The position numbers were made by a program, and so were the translations under genes. The notes beneath the pieces are model-generated. The model searched no databases, was not told where the DNA came from, and worked only from the letters and a program-made list of their open reading frames with translations. From Bacteroidota bacterium (GTDB taxonomy: Bacteria; Bacteroidota; Bacteroidia; Cytophagales; Cyclobacteriaceae): a stretch of 64,000 nucleotides of DNA. Each line of letters starts with the position of its first letter. Positions within the stretch are counted from its first letter, which is position 1. The stretch covers positions 372,001 through 436,000 of the forward strand of contig JAFDYV010000004.1 in the NCBI GenBank assembly GCA_018267275.1, given 5' to 3'. Below are positions 51,375 through 60,824 of this stretch, in pieces.

Positions 51375-52733
51375 ATGATTCGCGAATACATTCAAACCCA
51401 CCAAGATCGCTTTCTTTCAGAACTATTTGAGCTGCTCCGCATCCCTTCGGTGAGTGCTGACAGTCGCCACAAAAATGATGTGCGCAAAGCCGCAGAATAT
51501 GTGGCCAACAGTTTACGCGAAGCCGGTGCCGACCACGTGCAATTGATGGAGACCAAGGGGCATCCCATTGTGTTCGGTGAAAAGATCATGGACGCATCAA
51601 AACCCACTGTGCTGGTATATGGCCATTACGATGTGCAACCACCCGATCCGCTTGATCTGTGGCATACGCCTCCGTTCGAACCAACCGTGCGCGATGGAAA
51701 AATCTATGCGCGCGGAGCGTGTGACGACAAAGGGCAGTTTTACATGCACATCAAGGCATTTGAAATTTTGATGAAGCACAAGCTCCTTTCGTGCAACGTG
51801 AAGTTTATGATTGAAGGTGAAGAAGAAGTTGGGTCTGACAATCTCGGCACTTTTGTAGTGGCCAACAAAGAGAAACTGAAAGCCGATGTTATTTTGATAT
51901 CTGATACATCTTTGATCTCGCTGAACCAGCCCTCCATTACTGCCGGCTTGCGCGGACTGAGTTACATGGAAGTGGAAGTAACCGGACCGAATCGCGATTT
52001 GCATTCGGGCGTATATGGTGGAGCGGTAGCTAACCCCGCCAACGTGCTGGCAAAAATGATTGCCTCGTTGCATGACGAGAATGGCAGGGTAACCATTCCT
52101 GGCTTCTATGATAAAGTGGCTGAGCTGTCAGGCGCAGACCGCGAAGCATTGAACAAAGCACCTTTTGATCTGACTGAGTATAAAAAAGAGTTGGGCATTG
52201 AAGAAGTGCAGGGCGAGAAGGGCTACACCACACTAGAACGCACTGGCGTGCGCCCTACGTTGGATGTAAATGGAATTTGGGGTGGCTACACAGGCGAAGG
52301 GGCAAAAACCGTTTTGCCTTCTAAGGCTTCTGCAAAAATTTCCATGCGGTTGGTGCCCCACCAGCGGCCAGATGAAATAACACAACTGTTTACCAAACAT
52401 TTTTTGTCGATTGCACCAAAATCGGTGAAGGTAAAAGTGACCGCGCACCATGGCGGAGAGCCCGCTGTGACGCCAACAGACTCTAAAGCCTTCAAGGCAG
52501 CGAGTGCAGCTTTCAAAGAAGTATGGGGAAAAGAACCCATTCCTACTCGCGATGGTGGAAGCATTCCCATTGTCGCGCTATTCAAGAAAGAGTTAGGCCT
52601 GGATACTGTGTTAATGGGTTTTGGTTTGGACACTGATGCGCTCCATTCACCCAACGAGCACTACGGAATCAAAAACTTCTTGATCGGCATCGAAACAATA
52701 GTGGCGTTTCATAAGCATTTTGCGAATCCATAA
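51375..52733 (+). CDS. M20-family dipeptidase
   Basis: A 452-residue metallopeptidase. Zinc ligands and catalytic residues are in VLVYGHYDVQPPDP (His, Asp), GACDDKGQ (Asp), MIEGEEEVGSDN (Glu pair) and ALHSPNEHYG (His). A dimerisation domain lies in the middle (TGPNRDLHSGVYGG). It resembles dipeptidases of the carnosinase/PepV/DapE-like subgroup and hydrolyses dipeptides in the cytoplasm. The start is divergent from the exonuclease, 53 bases apart. Confidence 0.93.
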   Translation: MIREYIQTHQDRFLSELFELLRIPSVSADSRHKNDVRKAAEYVANSLREAGADHVQLMETKGHPIVFGEKIMDASKPTVLVYGHYDVQPPDPLDLWHTPPFEPTVRDGKIYARGACDDKGQFYMHIKAFEILMKHKLLSCNVKFMIEGEEEVGSDNLGTFVVANKEKLKADVILISDTSLISLNQPSITAGLRGLSYMEVEVTGPNRDLHSGVYGGAVANPANVLAKMIASLHDENGRVTIPGFYDKVAELSGADREALNKAPFDLTEYKKELGIEEVQGEKGYTTLERTGVRPTLDVNGIWGGYTGEGAKTVLPSKASAKISMRLVPHQRPDEITQLFTKHFLSIAPKSVKVKVTAHHGGEPAVTPTDSKAFKAASAAFKEVWGKEPIPTRDGGSIPIVALFKKELGLDTVLMGFGLDTDALHSPNEHYGIKNFLIGIETIVAFHKHFANP

Positions 52734-52735
52734 AA

Positions 52736-53212
52736 TTAACTTTTTGCTACAGCATCAGAAATCAAAATCAGAATTGAAGAAGAAAAACAAAATATCCAAT
52801 GCTCAATAATATCATTGGAGTAGCAATCATTGCTAGTATTATAGACCAAACGATAAAGGCTCCAAAAAGAAACGACCTTTGCATAAGTAGGGTTTGCTGG
52901 GTCGTATACGATTGAAACTTCTTCACCACGTTTCCAGACTATGGGGTTTGAGCTAATTTCGTATTGAAATTCCACCATTTCCCCAGTAACTTCGTTTTTA
53001 TATCGAAAAATTGGTCTAAACGTTGTGCCATCACCACTGTCTTCTTCGTTCAATTCAGCAACCGTAGCTCTTGCATATTTACCTACAGATAATAACTCTT
53101 CCGTTTGGCGAAACTTATAAAACGACCAAAAAAGAAGAGCGAGGCCAACAAAAAGGACTAAAAGATAAATGACGACAAGGAATGTTTTGTCTTGCTCAAA
53201 CTCATATTGCAT
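52736..53212 (-). CDS. DUF3592-like membrane protein with a C-terminal frameshift
   Basis: From ATG 53212 (MQYEFEQDKTFLVVIYLLVL) the protein has a membrane helix (VVIYLLVLFVGLALLFWSFY) and a DUF3592 beta domain (FQYEISSNPIVWKRGEEVSI, VYDPANPTYAKV). After VVSF the annotated frame turns into unusual text (WSLYRLVYNTSNDCYSNDII). One base removed from the five-A run at 52864-52868 restores GAFIVWSIILAMIATPMILL then SIGYFVFLLQF and a stop at 52768, the expected second membrane helix. The most likely reading is a single-base indel or sequencing error. Confidence 0.6.
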   Translation of the reverse strand: MQYEFEQDKTFLVVIYLLVLFVGLALLFWSFYKFRQTEELLSVGKYARATVAELNEEDSGDGTTFRPIFRYKNEVTGEMVEFQYEISSNPIVWKRGEEVSIVYDPANPTYAKVVSFWSLYRLVYNTSNDCYSNDIIEHWIFCFSSSILILISDAVAKS

Positions 53213-53326
53213 TGCCAAATTAGTTTTAAACACTAAGTTAAAACTATTCCTCAACGAGAATGCACTTTAGCAACGGGATATTCTAACTGATTCTTTGGCT
53301 TTTCTGCCGTCAAACGAAAAATTTGA

Positions 53327-55705
53327 TTACTGATCCTTCAACGAGTTAACCGGGTTAGAGGTCGCGGCTTTCAATGAGTGATAGCTTACCGTACCAAAGG
53401 CCACCAATACTCCAGCAAGAGCTGCGTACACAAATACCATCCACCCAAAGCCCACATTGTAGGCAAATTCATTTAGCCATTTTTCCATGGCGTAATATGC
53501 AATCGGTATGGCAATGACCAAGCCGATTAACACCACCTTGAGAAAATCTTTCGACATCATTAACACGATGTTGGAGACCGATGCCCCCAACACTTTTCGC
53601 ACCGCCACTGATTTTTTGCTTTGCTCCATGGTGAAAGAGGCGAGCCCAAACAACCCCAAGCACGACACAAAAATTGCTAAACCAGAAAACACCCCAAACA
53701 ACTGCCCCAATCGTTTTTCCTGATCAAATAGTTTATCAAAAGTTTCATCTAAAAAGCTGTATTCAAATTCGTAGTTGGGCACAGTCTTATTCCAAGTTGC
53801 TTCAACACTGGCGATGGTCGCCTTCAAATCTGTCGATTTCATTTTAACTGCCATAAATGTTCCTTCGTAGTTTGGCTCTAAAAACAGAATGAGCGGATCA
53901 ATTTTGTCATGTAAGTGCTTAAAGTGAAAGTCTTCAATTACCCCAATCACCTTGCCTGGGTTATCGCCCCGGCCGCCAATATTCATTTGCTTGCCAATGG
54001 CTTCTTCTGGCTTCCAACCAAAATGCTTCAAGGCGGTTTCATTTATGACAAACTCGCGCTCGTATTGTTTTGAATCGGGGTGGAAGTAATTGCCAATTTT
54101 CATCTTCATTCCCATCGTGTTAAGCAAATCAGCATCGCCACTAAAGAAATATAGATTCTCGGCATCTTTATCTTTGATGCCTTCATACCAAAAGCTAGTG
54201 GTGCGCACCATTTTACCAGGCATTTCCAGAAAGCGCGTTACATTTTGCACGCCCGCCACGCTCAGCACTTCATTCTTCAGTGTTAGATCACCAATACTAT
54301 CTTGTGGCAAGCGCACCACCATCACCTGTTCGCGGTCAAAGCCCATGTTTTTATTTAGCATGAAATCCAACTGTGAGTAAATCACATACGTGCCGACCAT
54401 AATCACAAAAGCAATTGCAAACTGAAATACTACTAACCCTTTGCGCAACAGCTGCCCTTTTGCGTTGCTCACGAAGTTGCCCTTTAGCACGAGGGTTGGC
54501 TTAAAATTGGAAAGGAAAAAAGCCGGATACGTGCCCGCCAACACGCCCACAAAAAATGTGATGAAGAAAAACAACAATACCAGAAATCCATTTTCGAGCG
54601 GGTTCACCACCAATTGCTTACCCGAAATGCGGTTGAATTCGGGGATTACCGCCAATAAGATTGAAACAGCCAACAGTAATGCCACAAAGCTGATGACCAC
54701 CGATTCACTCAAAAATTGAAACACCAACTGTGCGCGCTTGCTACCCACCACTTTGCGGATGCCCACCTCACGGGCCCTTTTCAGCGATTGTGCTGTGGTA
54801 AGGTTCATAAAGTTGATGCACGCAATGATCAAAATAAAAAACGCTACAGCCGACATTACATATACTGTGTTGACGCTGCCGTTGGGCTCCACTTCCAAGC
54901 CTAAATTAGAGTGAAGGTGAATAGAGGTGAGCGGCTGCAATTGAATGTCATTTTTGCGTTGATCTGGTCTTATGTCTTGGTACTTGTCCATAAACTCCGA
55001 AACCTTTTTGGCGAAGGCCTTATGATCAATGCTTCTAGGCAACACCAAATACGTGTAGTGGTTGGTCATGTAATTCCAACCTTGCTTTGAGTCGGCACGC
55101 ATGGGCTCAAAATTATTTGACGATACCATGATACCAATGTGAACATGCGAATTAGATGGCAACGGCTCGAAGATGCCAGTTACTTTGTATTCTTTGTTAT
55201 CGTTAAGCAACGTGAGTGTTTTGCCCAACGGGTCTTCGTTGCCAAAAAACGCCTTCGCCTTTTCTGGTGTCAGTACCATCGAATTGATTTCGGCCAAAGC
55301 GGTGGTGGGGTCACCCTTCAACATTTTGATGTCGAGCACATCGAACACAGAAGAATCGGCATAAAACACCTTCTCTTTTATTTTAATATCTGAAGTTGCA
55401 TTGCGCACAAATATTTCGCTTGGCTTGATACGTGTGAAGTTTTCTACTTCCGGAAAATTATCCTTTAACAACCCACCAATGGGAAAAGCTGAGATTGCCC
55501 ATGTGTTGGCCTCTAAACCTACGGCCATGCGGTAAATACGATCAGCGTTTTTGTTGTGCTTGTCGTAGTTAAGTTCAAACTGAACAAACAGTGTAATCAA
55601 AATGCAACATGCCATGCCAATGGCAAGGCCAATAATGTTGATTGATGCATGCAATTTGTTTCGCTTGAGACTGCGGATTGCAATCAATAGGTAGCTTTTA
55701 AGCAT
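53327..55705 (-). CDS. FtsX/MacB-type ABC transporter permease (MacB_PCD-FtsX)
   Basis: A 792-residue permease with a repeated FtsX/MacB_PCD layout. The N-terminal helix is IRSLKRNKLHASINIIGLAI. The large extracytoplasmic domain (about residues 45-280) ends in FFILIIACINFMNLTTAQSL. Further helices follow (VVISFVALLLAVSILLAVI, FLVLLFFFITFFVGVLAGTY), a second periplasmic domain, and a C-terminal FtsX cap (VSCLGLFGLASFTMEQ, VYAALAGVLVAFGTVSYHSL). No ATPase is adjacent, so it pairs with an ABC protein encoded elsewhere. Such tandem-copy permeases are common in Cytophagales. Confidence 0.88.
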   Translation of the reverse strand: MLKSYLLIAIRSLKRNKLHASINIIGLAIGMACCILITLFVQFELNYDKHNKNADRIYRMAVGLEANTWAISAFPIGGLLKDNFPEVENFTRIKPSEIFVRNATSDIKIKEKVFYADSSVFDVLDIKMLKGDPTTALAEINSMVLTPEKAKAFFGNEDPLGKTLTLLNDNKEYKVTGIFEPLPSNSHVHIGIMVSSNNFEPMRADSKQGWNYMTNHYTYLVLPRSIDHKAFAKKVSEFMDKYQDIRPDQRKNDIQLQPLTSIHLHSNLGLEVEPNGSVNTVYVMSAVAFFILIIACINFMNLTTAQSLKRAREVGIRKVVGSKRAQLVFQFLSESVVISFVALLLAVSILLAVIPEFNRISGKQLVVNPLENGFLVLLFFFITFFVGVLAGTYPAFFLSNFKPTLVLKGNFVSNAKGQLLRKGLVVFQFAIAFVIMVGTYVIYSQLDFMLNKNMGFDREQVMVVRLPQDSIGDLTLKNEVLSVAGVQNVTRFLEMPGKMVRTTSFWYEGIKDKDAENLYFFSGDADLLNTMGMKMKIGNYFHPDSKQYEREFVINETALKHFGWKPEEAIGKQMNIGGRGDNPGKVIGVIEDFHFKHLHDKIDPLILFLEPNYEGTFMAVKMKSTDLKATIASVEATWNKTVPNYEFEYSFLDETFDKLFDQEKRLGQLFGVFSGLAIFVSCLGLFGLASFTMEQSKKSVAVRKVLGASVSNIVLMMSKDFLKVVLIGLVIAIPIAYYAMEKWLNEFAYNVGFGWMVFVYAALAGVLVAFGTVSYHSLKAATSNPVNSLKDQ

Positions 55706-55891
55706 AGGTTAAACAAATAAGATCGGAAATGATTGGCAATTGAAATGCCACGGATTTCAAACTGAAAAATTTCAACAAAAAGACGGGTTGTAAAGCTGCG
55801 CGTGTGCGCAAGTGAGAAAAAACGTTCGCCCGCGGACGCAACCGCCTGCTGTGCTCTTATGAAAGGTGACAATATAAAGGTCGTTCCGGGG

Positions 55892-56909
55892 TTACAAGTC
55901 CAAAGTCGCGTCTCCCCCAATAGGATATCCCGTGCATGTAAGCACTCGCCCTTTGGCAACCTCTTTGTCAGAAAGTACTTCGTTCACTTTCATCCACACC
56001 TGGCCATTTGTACAGGTGGCTGCGCAGGTGCCGCAGCGACCCGCCTCGCAACTAAAGGGTAATTCGAAATTCTTTTTTCTTGCAGCTTGTAATATAGTAG
56101 TTGGATATTTAACCGATAGCTTGACTGAGTTATTGCCATACCGTACCAGCACTTGGTGCTGATCTTGGTCCGGGGGAAGTAGTTCATCACTCACCTCGGG
56201 GCTGAGAAAAACTTCTTTGAGTACTCGATCAGCTGCCAGCCCTTCTGTACGCAAAGTAATCTCCAGCATCTGCATGTAATCATACGGGCCGCATAAATAA
56301 GCAATGCTCTTGCTGGCATCGCGAATATACTGTTTGTAAATATCCATCAACAGTAAGTTGCCCAAGCGTGCGCGCCTCAGATTTTTGTTGTTACTGAAAA
56401 AGTACTCAACTGTTAGCTGCGGAAAATCCCGCTGCCACTGCCTGTAGGGTGTTTATGAAAATGGTATCTTCGGCAGAGCGGTTGCTATAAACCAATATCA
56501 CTCGCTTATCGCGATGGAAGTTCAAGAGTTCTTGCATCAGCGAACGCACCGGTGTAATGCCGCTGCCAGCAGCCAGAAACAAAATAGTTTTGATCTGTTT
56601 GATATCCGCTGGCAAAATAAATCGGCCAGATACACCAGCACTGAAAAGCGTATCGCCCACTTTGGACTCATCAAAAAGCCACCGCGATAATTCGCCATTT
56701 TCAATTCGCTTCACCGTGATAATTGGAAACCTGGACAATACTGGGTGCGATGAAAATGAATATTGCCTCCTGGTTTCAAAGTCACCTCTCTTGCGAATCA
56801 CCGATAAAAACTGGCCGGGCAAATAAGAAATCGGTTGATCAAAAGACAACTCAAATGATTTGGTATCGCGGGTTTCTGTGCGGATGGCGCGGATGCTGAA
56901 CGGAATCAC
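55892..56909 (-). pseudogene. Ferredoxin-NAD(P)H reductase with [2Fe-2S] domain, split by a one-base frameshift
   Basis: Two adjacent frames are halves of one PaaE/Hmp-like protein of about 338 residues. The first half (GTG start at 56909) has the FAD site (TRRQYSFSSHP) and the NAD site (FLAAGSGITPVRSLMQELL) and runs into a stop at 56406. The other (downstream, 55892-56365) carries the plant-type [2Fe-2S] domain (CEAGRCGTCAATC ... CTGYP). Between 56434 and 56441 the reading frame must shift by one base: the text WQRDFPQLTVEYFFSNNKN appears in the other frame and joins the two smoothly. The total length is 1018 bases, i.e. 3n+1. It is likely an indel in the sample or assembly, otherwise an inactive gene. 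Confidence 0.85.
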
Positions 56910-56986
56910 AAAAAAAAATTATAGACGCCAAGGTAAAAATAATCTTTGGGTTGACGTTGTCTGCAGCGCACCCCAAACAAAAAAAA

Positions 56987-57008
56987 GGACTGCGAAAAAC
57001 CGCAGCCC
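56987..57008 (-). terminator. Rho-independent terminator of ppdK
   Basis: GGACTGCG (56987-56994) and CGCAGCCC (57001-57008) form an 8-position stem with one mismatch. The left side is preceded by eight A on the plus strand, which becomes the T-tract on the transcribed minus strand. It lies 27 bases after the ppdK stop. Confidence 0.8.
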
Positions 57009-57034
57009 TTTTAGTTGCACCAAAAACCTAACCG

Positions 57035-59860
57035 TTAGTTAGAAGTATATTTAGATTCGCCCAGTTTAGCGTGCGCAGCCGCCAACCTTGCTACCGGAAC
57101 GCGTGGACCAGAGCATGACACGTAGCTCAAACCAATTTCATGGCAAAACATGATCGACTCGGGGTGGCCTCCGTGTTCACCACAGATGCCTACTTTCAAA
57201 TCTTTGCGATTTTTCCGTCCGTCTTGAACGGCCAGTCGCATCAACTTGCCCATTGCTTTCTTGTCCAGCACTTCAAAAGGATTGTCTTTTAAAATGTTGT
57301 GTGATACATAGTACGGCAAGAATTTGTTTTCGGCATCCTCGCGAGAGAATGAGAAGGTTGCCTGTGTCAAGTCATTCGTGCCGAAAGAAAAGAACTCGGC
57401 CACATCGGCCAACTCTTCGGCTTGCAAACAAGCCCGCACCACTTCGATCATCGTACCGAATTTGAAATTCAGCTTGAAGTCGTTCTTGGTTTCTATCGAA
57501 CTACGAATTTCATCTACAAAGTTTTTCACTTCCTTCAACTCTTCGGCAGTGCATACTTGAGGCACCATGATTTCGGGGCGAACGTCAATCGCCACTTTTT
57601 GGCAATCTGCTGTGGCCTCCAATATGGCCTGAATCTGCATTTTGTAAATCTCTGGTATGGTTAAGCCCAAGCGCACGCCACGGTGACCGAGCATGGGGTT
57701 TACTTCATGTAATTCGCGCACTTTCTTCAACATCTGCTCCTTCTTCTGAATAGCCACGTTGATGAGCTCAACGCCCATGAGGTTAAATGGTGCAGGAGAC
57801 TGTGCGGCAATCTGCAAGTCTGCATTCAGCAAGCGAAGGCTGCCAAACAAATTGTTTACGCCACCCACTGTATCTTTTAAGTGGTAGAGGTTCTTCAGCT
57901 CATCGCGCAGCACTTCTTCAGTTGGCAAGAACTCGTGAATGGGTGGATCCAACAATCGGATCGTAACAGGCCGGGGTGCCATTGCCAACAGAATTTCTTT
58001 GAAATCTTGTCGCTGCATTTCTTTCAGTCGATCCAACGCTGCATCGCGCTCAGCGGGTGTAGTGGCCAAGATCATTTCAACTACCACCGGCAGGCGGTCA
58101 ACATCATTAAACATGCGCTCGGTGCGGCAAAGCCCAATGCCCATTGCGCCAAACTCCAACGCTTTTTTTGCACTGTTGGGTGTGTCGGCATTGGCAAACA
58201 CTTTCAGCGAAGCAACTTCATCGGCCCAGCCGAGCAGTGTTTTCAACTCATCTGAGAAGGTAGGTTCTACGGTTGGAATCACACCTTGGTACACAAAACC
58301 TGTTCCACCATCGATGGTGATATAGTCGCCTTCGTGCAACACCTTTTCACCTACTTTGGCTTGGCGCAACTTGGTGTCTACATGAATGCCTTCCGCACCA
58401 GCCACGCAAGGCTTGCCCATGCCGCGAGCCACTACCGCTGCATGCGAAGTTTTTCCTCCTCGACTGGTCAACACACCTTGTGCTGCAAAGAAACCGTGTA
58501 TGTCTTCGGGTTTTGTTTCTTCGCGCACCAAAATCACTTTCTCACCTGCTTTGCCCAACAGTTCAGCACGGTCGGCATCAAACACAACGTGACCCGATGC
58601 TGCACCGGGCGATGCGGGAAGACCCTGTGCTAAAGGCGCTGCCTTATGCAACGAATCCAAGCGTGGATGCAAAAGTTGCTCCAGCATGTCGGGTTTAATA
58701 CGCAACAACGCTTGCTCTTTGGTGATAAGGCCTTCGCGTGCCATCTCTACCGAAGTGCGCACCAAGGCGGTGGTATTCATTTTGCCGTTGCGTGTTTGCA
58801 AGCAATAGAGCACACCTTTTTCAATCGTGTATTCAAAGTCTTGCACTTCTTTGTAGTGGCTTTCCAATTTTTTGCGCAAGCCTTCTAATTGTTTGTAAAG
58901 AGATGGCATTTCGTTGGCCAGTTCACTTACCGGCTTGGGTGTACGGATACCGGCCACCACATCTTCGCCTTGTGCGTTGGTGAGGTATTCTCCAAACATC
59001 ATATTTTCGCCCGTGCCGGGGTCGCGGGTAAAGCCCACGCCTGTGGCGCAGTCGTTGCCCATGTTGCCAAACACCATGGTTACCACATTTACTGCGGTGC
59101 CATTGGCCATGGCAGGAGTAATTTTAAATTCCCTGCGGTAGTCGATGGCGCGCTTGCCCATCCAAGAATTGAACACCGCCTTAATAGCGATTTCCAATTG
59201 GTCGTACACATCTTCGGGGAAGGGCTTGCCCAGCGTTTCATTCACTACGTTCAGAAAGCGCTCACTGATTTCTTTCAGATTGGCGGCATTCAAGCCGATG
59301 TCAACCTTTACACCTGCTTTTCTTTTTACTTCTTCAAAATGAAAATCAAATTTTTCGTCCGCCACACCCAACGCCACTTTGCCAAACAGTTGAATAAACC
59401 TGCGATAGGCATCGTAAGCAAAGCGCTCGTTGTTGGTGCGCTTGATCAACCCTTGCAATGTTTTTTTATTGAGACCTAAGTTGAGAATTGTATCCATCAT
59501 GCCGGGCATGGACATGGCCGAGCCTGAGCGCACTGACACCAACAGCGGATTTTCGGCATCACCAAAAGTGAGCTTCGTATTTCTTTCGATTTCTTTTATT
59601 TGCTTGCGTACTTCGTTCATCAGCCCTTCGGGCAAAGTACGGTCTGCAGTAGCCAGGTAACGAAGGCATGCTTCGGTAGAAATCACAAATCCCGGAGGTA
59701 CGTTGAGGCCAATCTGCGTCATCTCGCAGAGGTTGGCGCCTTTGCCACCGAGCAGTTGCTTGTTTTTGCCGTCACCTTCTTTGAAGGAGAAAACAAATTG
59801 GCTGGGCTTGTTTTTTAGTACTGTTGGTTGGTCCATTTCAGCTATATCTAGGGTTTTCAT
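57035..59860 (-). CDS. ppdK: Pyruvate phosphate dikinase
   Basis: A 941-residue enzyme, a little longer than the usual 870-910. It has the N-terminal ATP-binding domain (KQLLGGKGANLCEMTQIGLN), the phosphohistidine loop (LTSRGGKTSHAAVVARGMGK) and the PEP-binding TIM barrel with YVSCSGPRVPVARLAAA near the C-terminus. It interconverts pyruvate and PEP with ATP, AMP, phosphate and pyrophosphate. With NifJ in the same window, it supplies or drains the pyruvate pool. The N-terminal MKTLDIAEMDQP and the long inserts account for the extra length. Confidence 0.96.
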   Translation of the reverse strand: MKTLDIAEMDQPTVLKNKPSQFVFSFKEGDGKNKQLLGGKGANLCEMTQIGLNVPPGFVISTEACLRYLATADRTLPEGLMNEVRKQIKEIERNTKLTFGDAENPLLVSVRSGSAMSMPGMMDTILNLGLNKKTLQGLIKRTNNERFAYDAYRRFIQLFGKVALGVADEKFDFHFEEVKRKAGVKVDIGLNAANLKEISERFLNVVNETLGKPFPEDVYDQLEIAIKAVFNSWMGKRAIDYRREFKITPAMANGTAVNVVTMVFGNMGNDCATGVGFTRDPGTGENMMFGEYLTNAQGEDVVAGIRTPKPVSELANEMPSLYKQLEGLRKKLESHYKEVQDFEYTIEKGVLYCLQTRNGKMNTTALVRTSVEMAREGLITKEQALLRIKPDMLEQLLHPRLDSLHKAAPLAQGLPASPGAASGHVVFDADRAELLGKAGEKVILVREETKPEDIHGFFAAQGVLTSRGGKTSHAAVVARGMGKPCVAGAEGIHVDTKLRQAKVGEKVLHEGDYITIDGGTGFVYQGVIPTVEPTFSDELKTLLGWADEVASLKVFANADTPNSAKKALEFGAMGIGLCRTERMFNDVDRLPVVVEMILATTPAERDAALDRLKEMQRQDFKEILLAMAPRPVTIRLLDPPIHEFLPTEEVLRDELKNLYHLKDTVGGVNNLFGSLRLLNADLQIAAQSPAPFNLMGVELINVAIQKKEQMLKKVRELHEVNPMLGHRGVRLGLTIPEIYKMQIQAILEATADCQKVAIDVRPEIMVPQVCTAEELKEVKNFVDEIRSSIETKNDFKLNFKFGTMIEVVRACLQAEELADVAEFFSFGTNDLTQATFSFSREDAENKFLPYYVSHNILKDNPFEVLDKKAMGKLMRLAVQDGRKNRKDLKVGICGEHGGHPESIMFCHEIGLSYVSCSGPRVPVARLAAAHAKLGESKYTSN

Positions 59861-59971
59861 AACGAACGAGGTTTAAGTGAAACATGCTACTAAAGTAGAT
59901 GTACGCAGTAGCTGAAAACATGACGGCTGTCAGGTGAGGGGAGGATTGTGGTCAGGTTTGAAACAAAAAAA

Positions 59972-59988
59972 GCTACCATGACGGTAGC
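59972..59988 (-). terminator. Terminator of the secreted DinB gene
   Basis: GCTACC (59972-59977) and GGTAGC (59983-59988) form a 6-bp stem, next to a seven-A run on the plus strand that becomes a U-tract on the minus strand. It lies 28 bases past the stop at 60016. Confidence 0.7.
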
Positions 59989-60015
59989 CTTTGTAAACAG
60001 ACTTTTTATTCTTGA

Positions 60016-60627
60016 CTATTTCTTAGGAAAGTTCGCGTTCGCCATCACTTCTTTTGCTTGCGCTGTATGACGGGCTGAATGTCCAGCCATGAAAATAATC
60101 ACCTGAAATGAATCCATGGTGCCGAATGGCATTTGCGCATAGTGGTTTCTCAAATCGTCTTGCGTGGTCTTTACATACTCAATGCTGGCATCGCGTTTAG
60201 AAGCAAACTCTTTTAACGAACCATCAGCAGAACCAAACTTATTGGATGGCACAAAAGCTTCAGAGGTTTTTACTTTCCTTTCGCGGCTGCTGATGACACT
60301 TTTCACTTGATCATCAGTCATTTTTACTTCGCTACGCTTGGCCGGATTTGCTGCTTCTTTTAATGTTCCCTGCATCATACCAAAAAGCATGCTCTCTGAG
60401 ATTGCGATGTGCTCGATGCATTCGGCTACTGACCAACTTTCGGGTGTCGGTTTAAAGTTGAGTTGTTCGGCTGAAAGCCCCTTTACTGCAGCCAGCAAAT
60501 TTTCCTTTGTTTCATTCAAGTAATTGATGGCATAACTCCGTTCCGCTTCTGTGAGCGCAACTGGATTGGTGCGAAAGCTGCAGAGCGTTAGAAGCAGCAA
60601 CAGACTGAGAATCTTTGTAGTTTTCAT
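60016..60627 (-). CDS. Exported DinB-family protein
   Basis: A 203-residue protein from ATG 60627 (MKTTKILSLLLLLTLCSF), which gives a signal peptide; the frame further upstream to 60801 is not protein-like. The mature part has the DinB pattern with SWSVAECIEHIAISE (His) and MAGHSARHTAQAKEVM (two His). Secreted DinB proteins are frequent in Bacteroidota and are thought to bind a metal; no reaction is known. It lies upstream of ppdK on the same strand with a terminator between. Confidence 0.85.
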   Translation of the reverse strand: MKTTKILSLLLLLTLCSFRTNPVALTEAERSYAINYLNETKENLLAAVKGLSAEQLNFKPTPESWSVAECIEHIAISESMLFGMMQGTLKEAANPAKRSEVKMTDDQVKSVISSRERKVKTSEAFVPSNKFGSADGSLKEFASKRDASIEYVKTTQDDLRNHYAQMPFGTMDSFQVIIFMAGHSARHTAQAKEVMANANFPKK

Positions 60628-60824
60628 AATGATTAGGTTTTGGTTTGAATATTTTGATACAAGACGACCGAAATTCAAAAACCGGACAAGATTAAAGCAA
60701 ATTATTTTCTTTGCTCTGGTATAAACACCAAAAAACGTACTGCTCGATAGCTGTAGTAAAAGTAACAAAATAATCTGCTTTTGGAGCCTATCAATAGACA
60801 TGATTAAATTTCATAGTTTCGTGC

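Noticed and set aside
58889..59479. 196-residue frame opposite ppdK
   Set aside because: Shadow of the ppdK reading frame, no family features.
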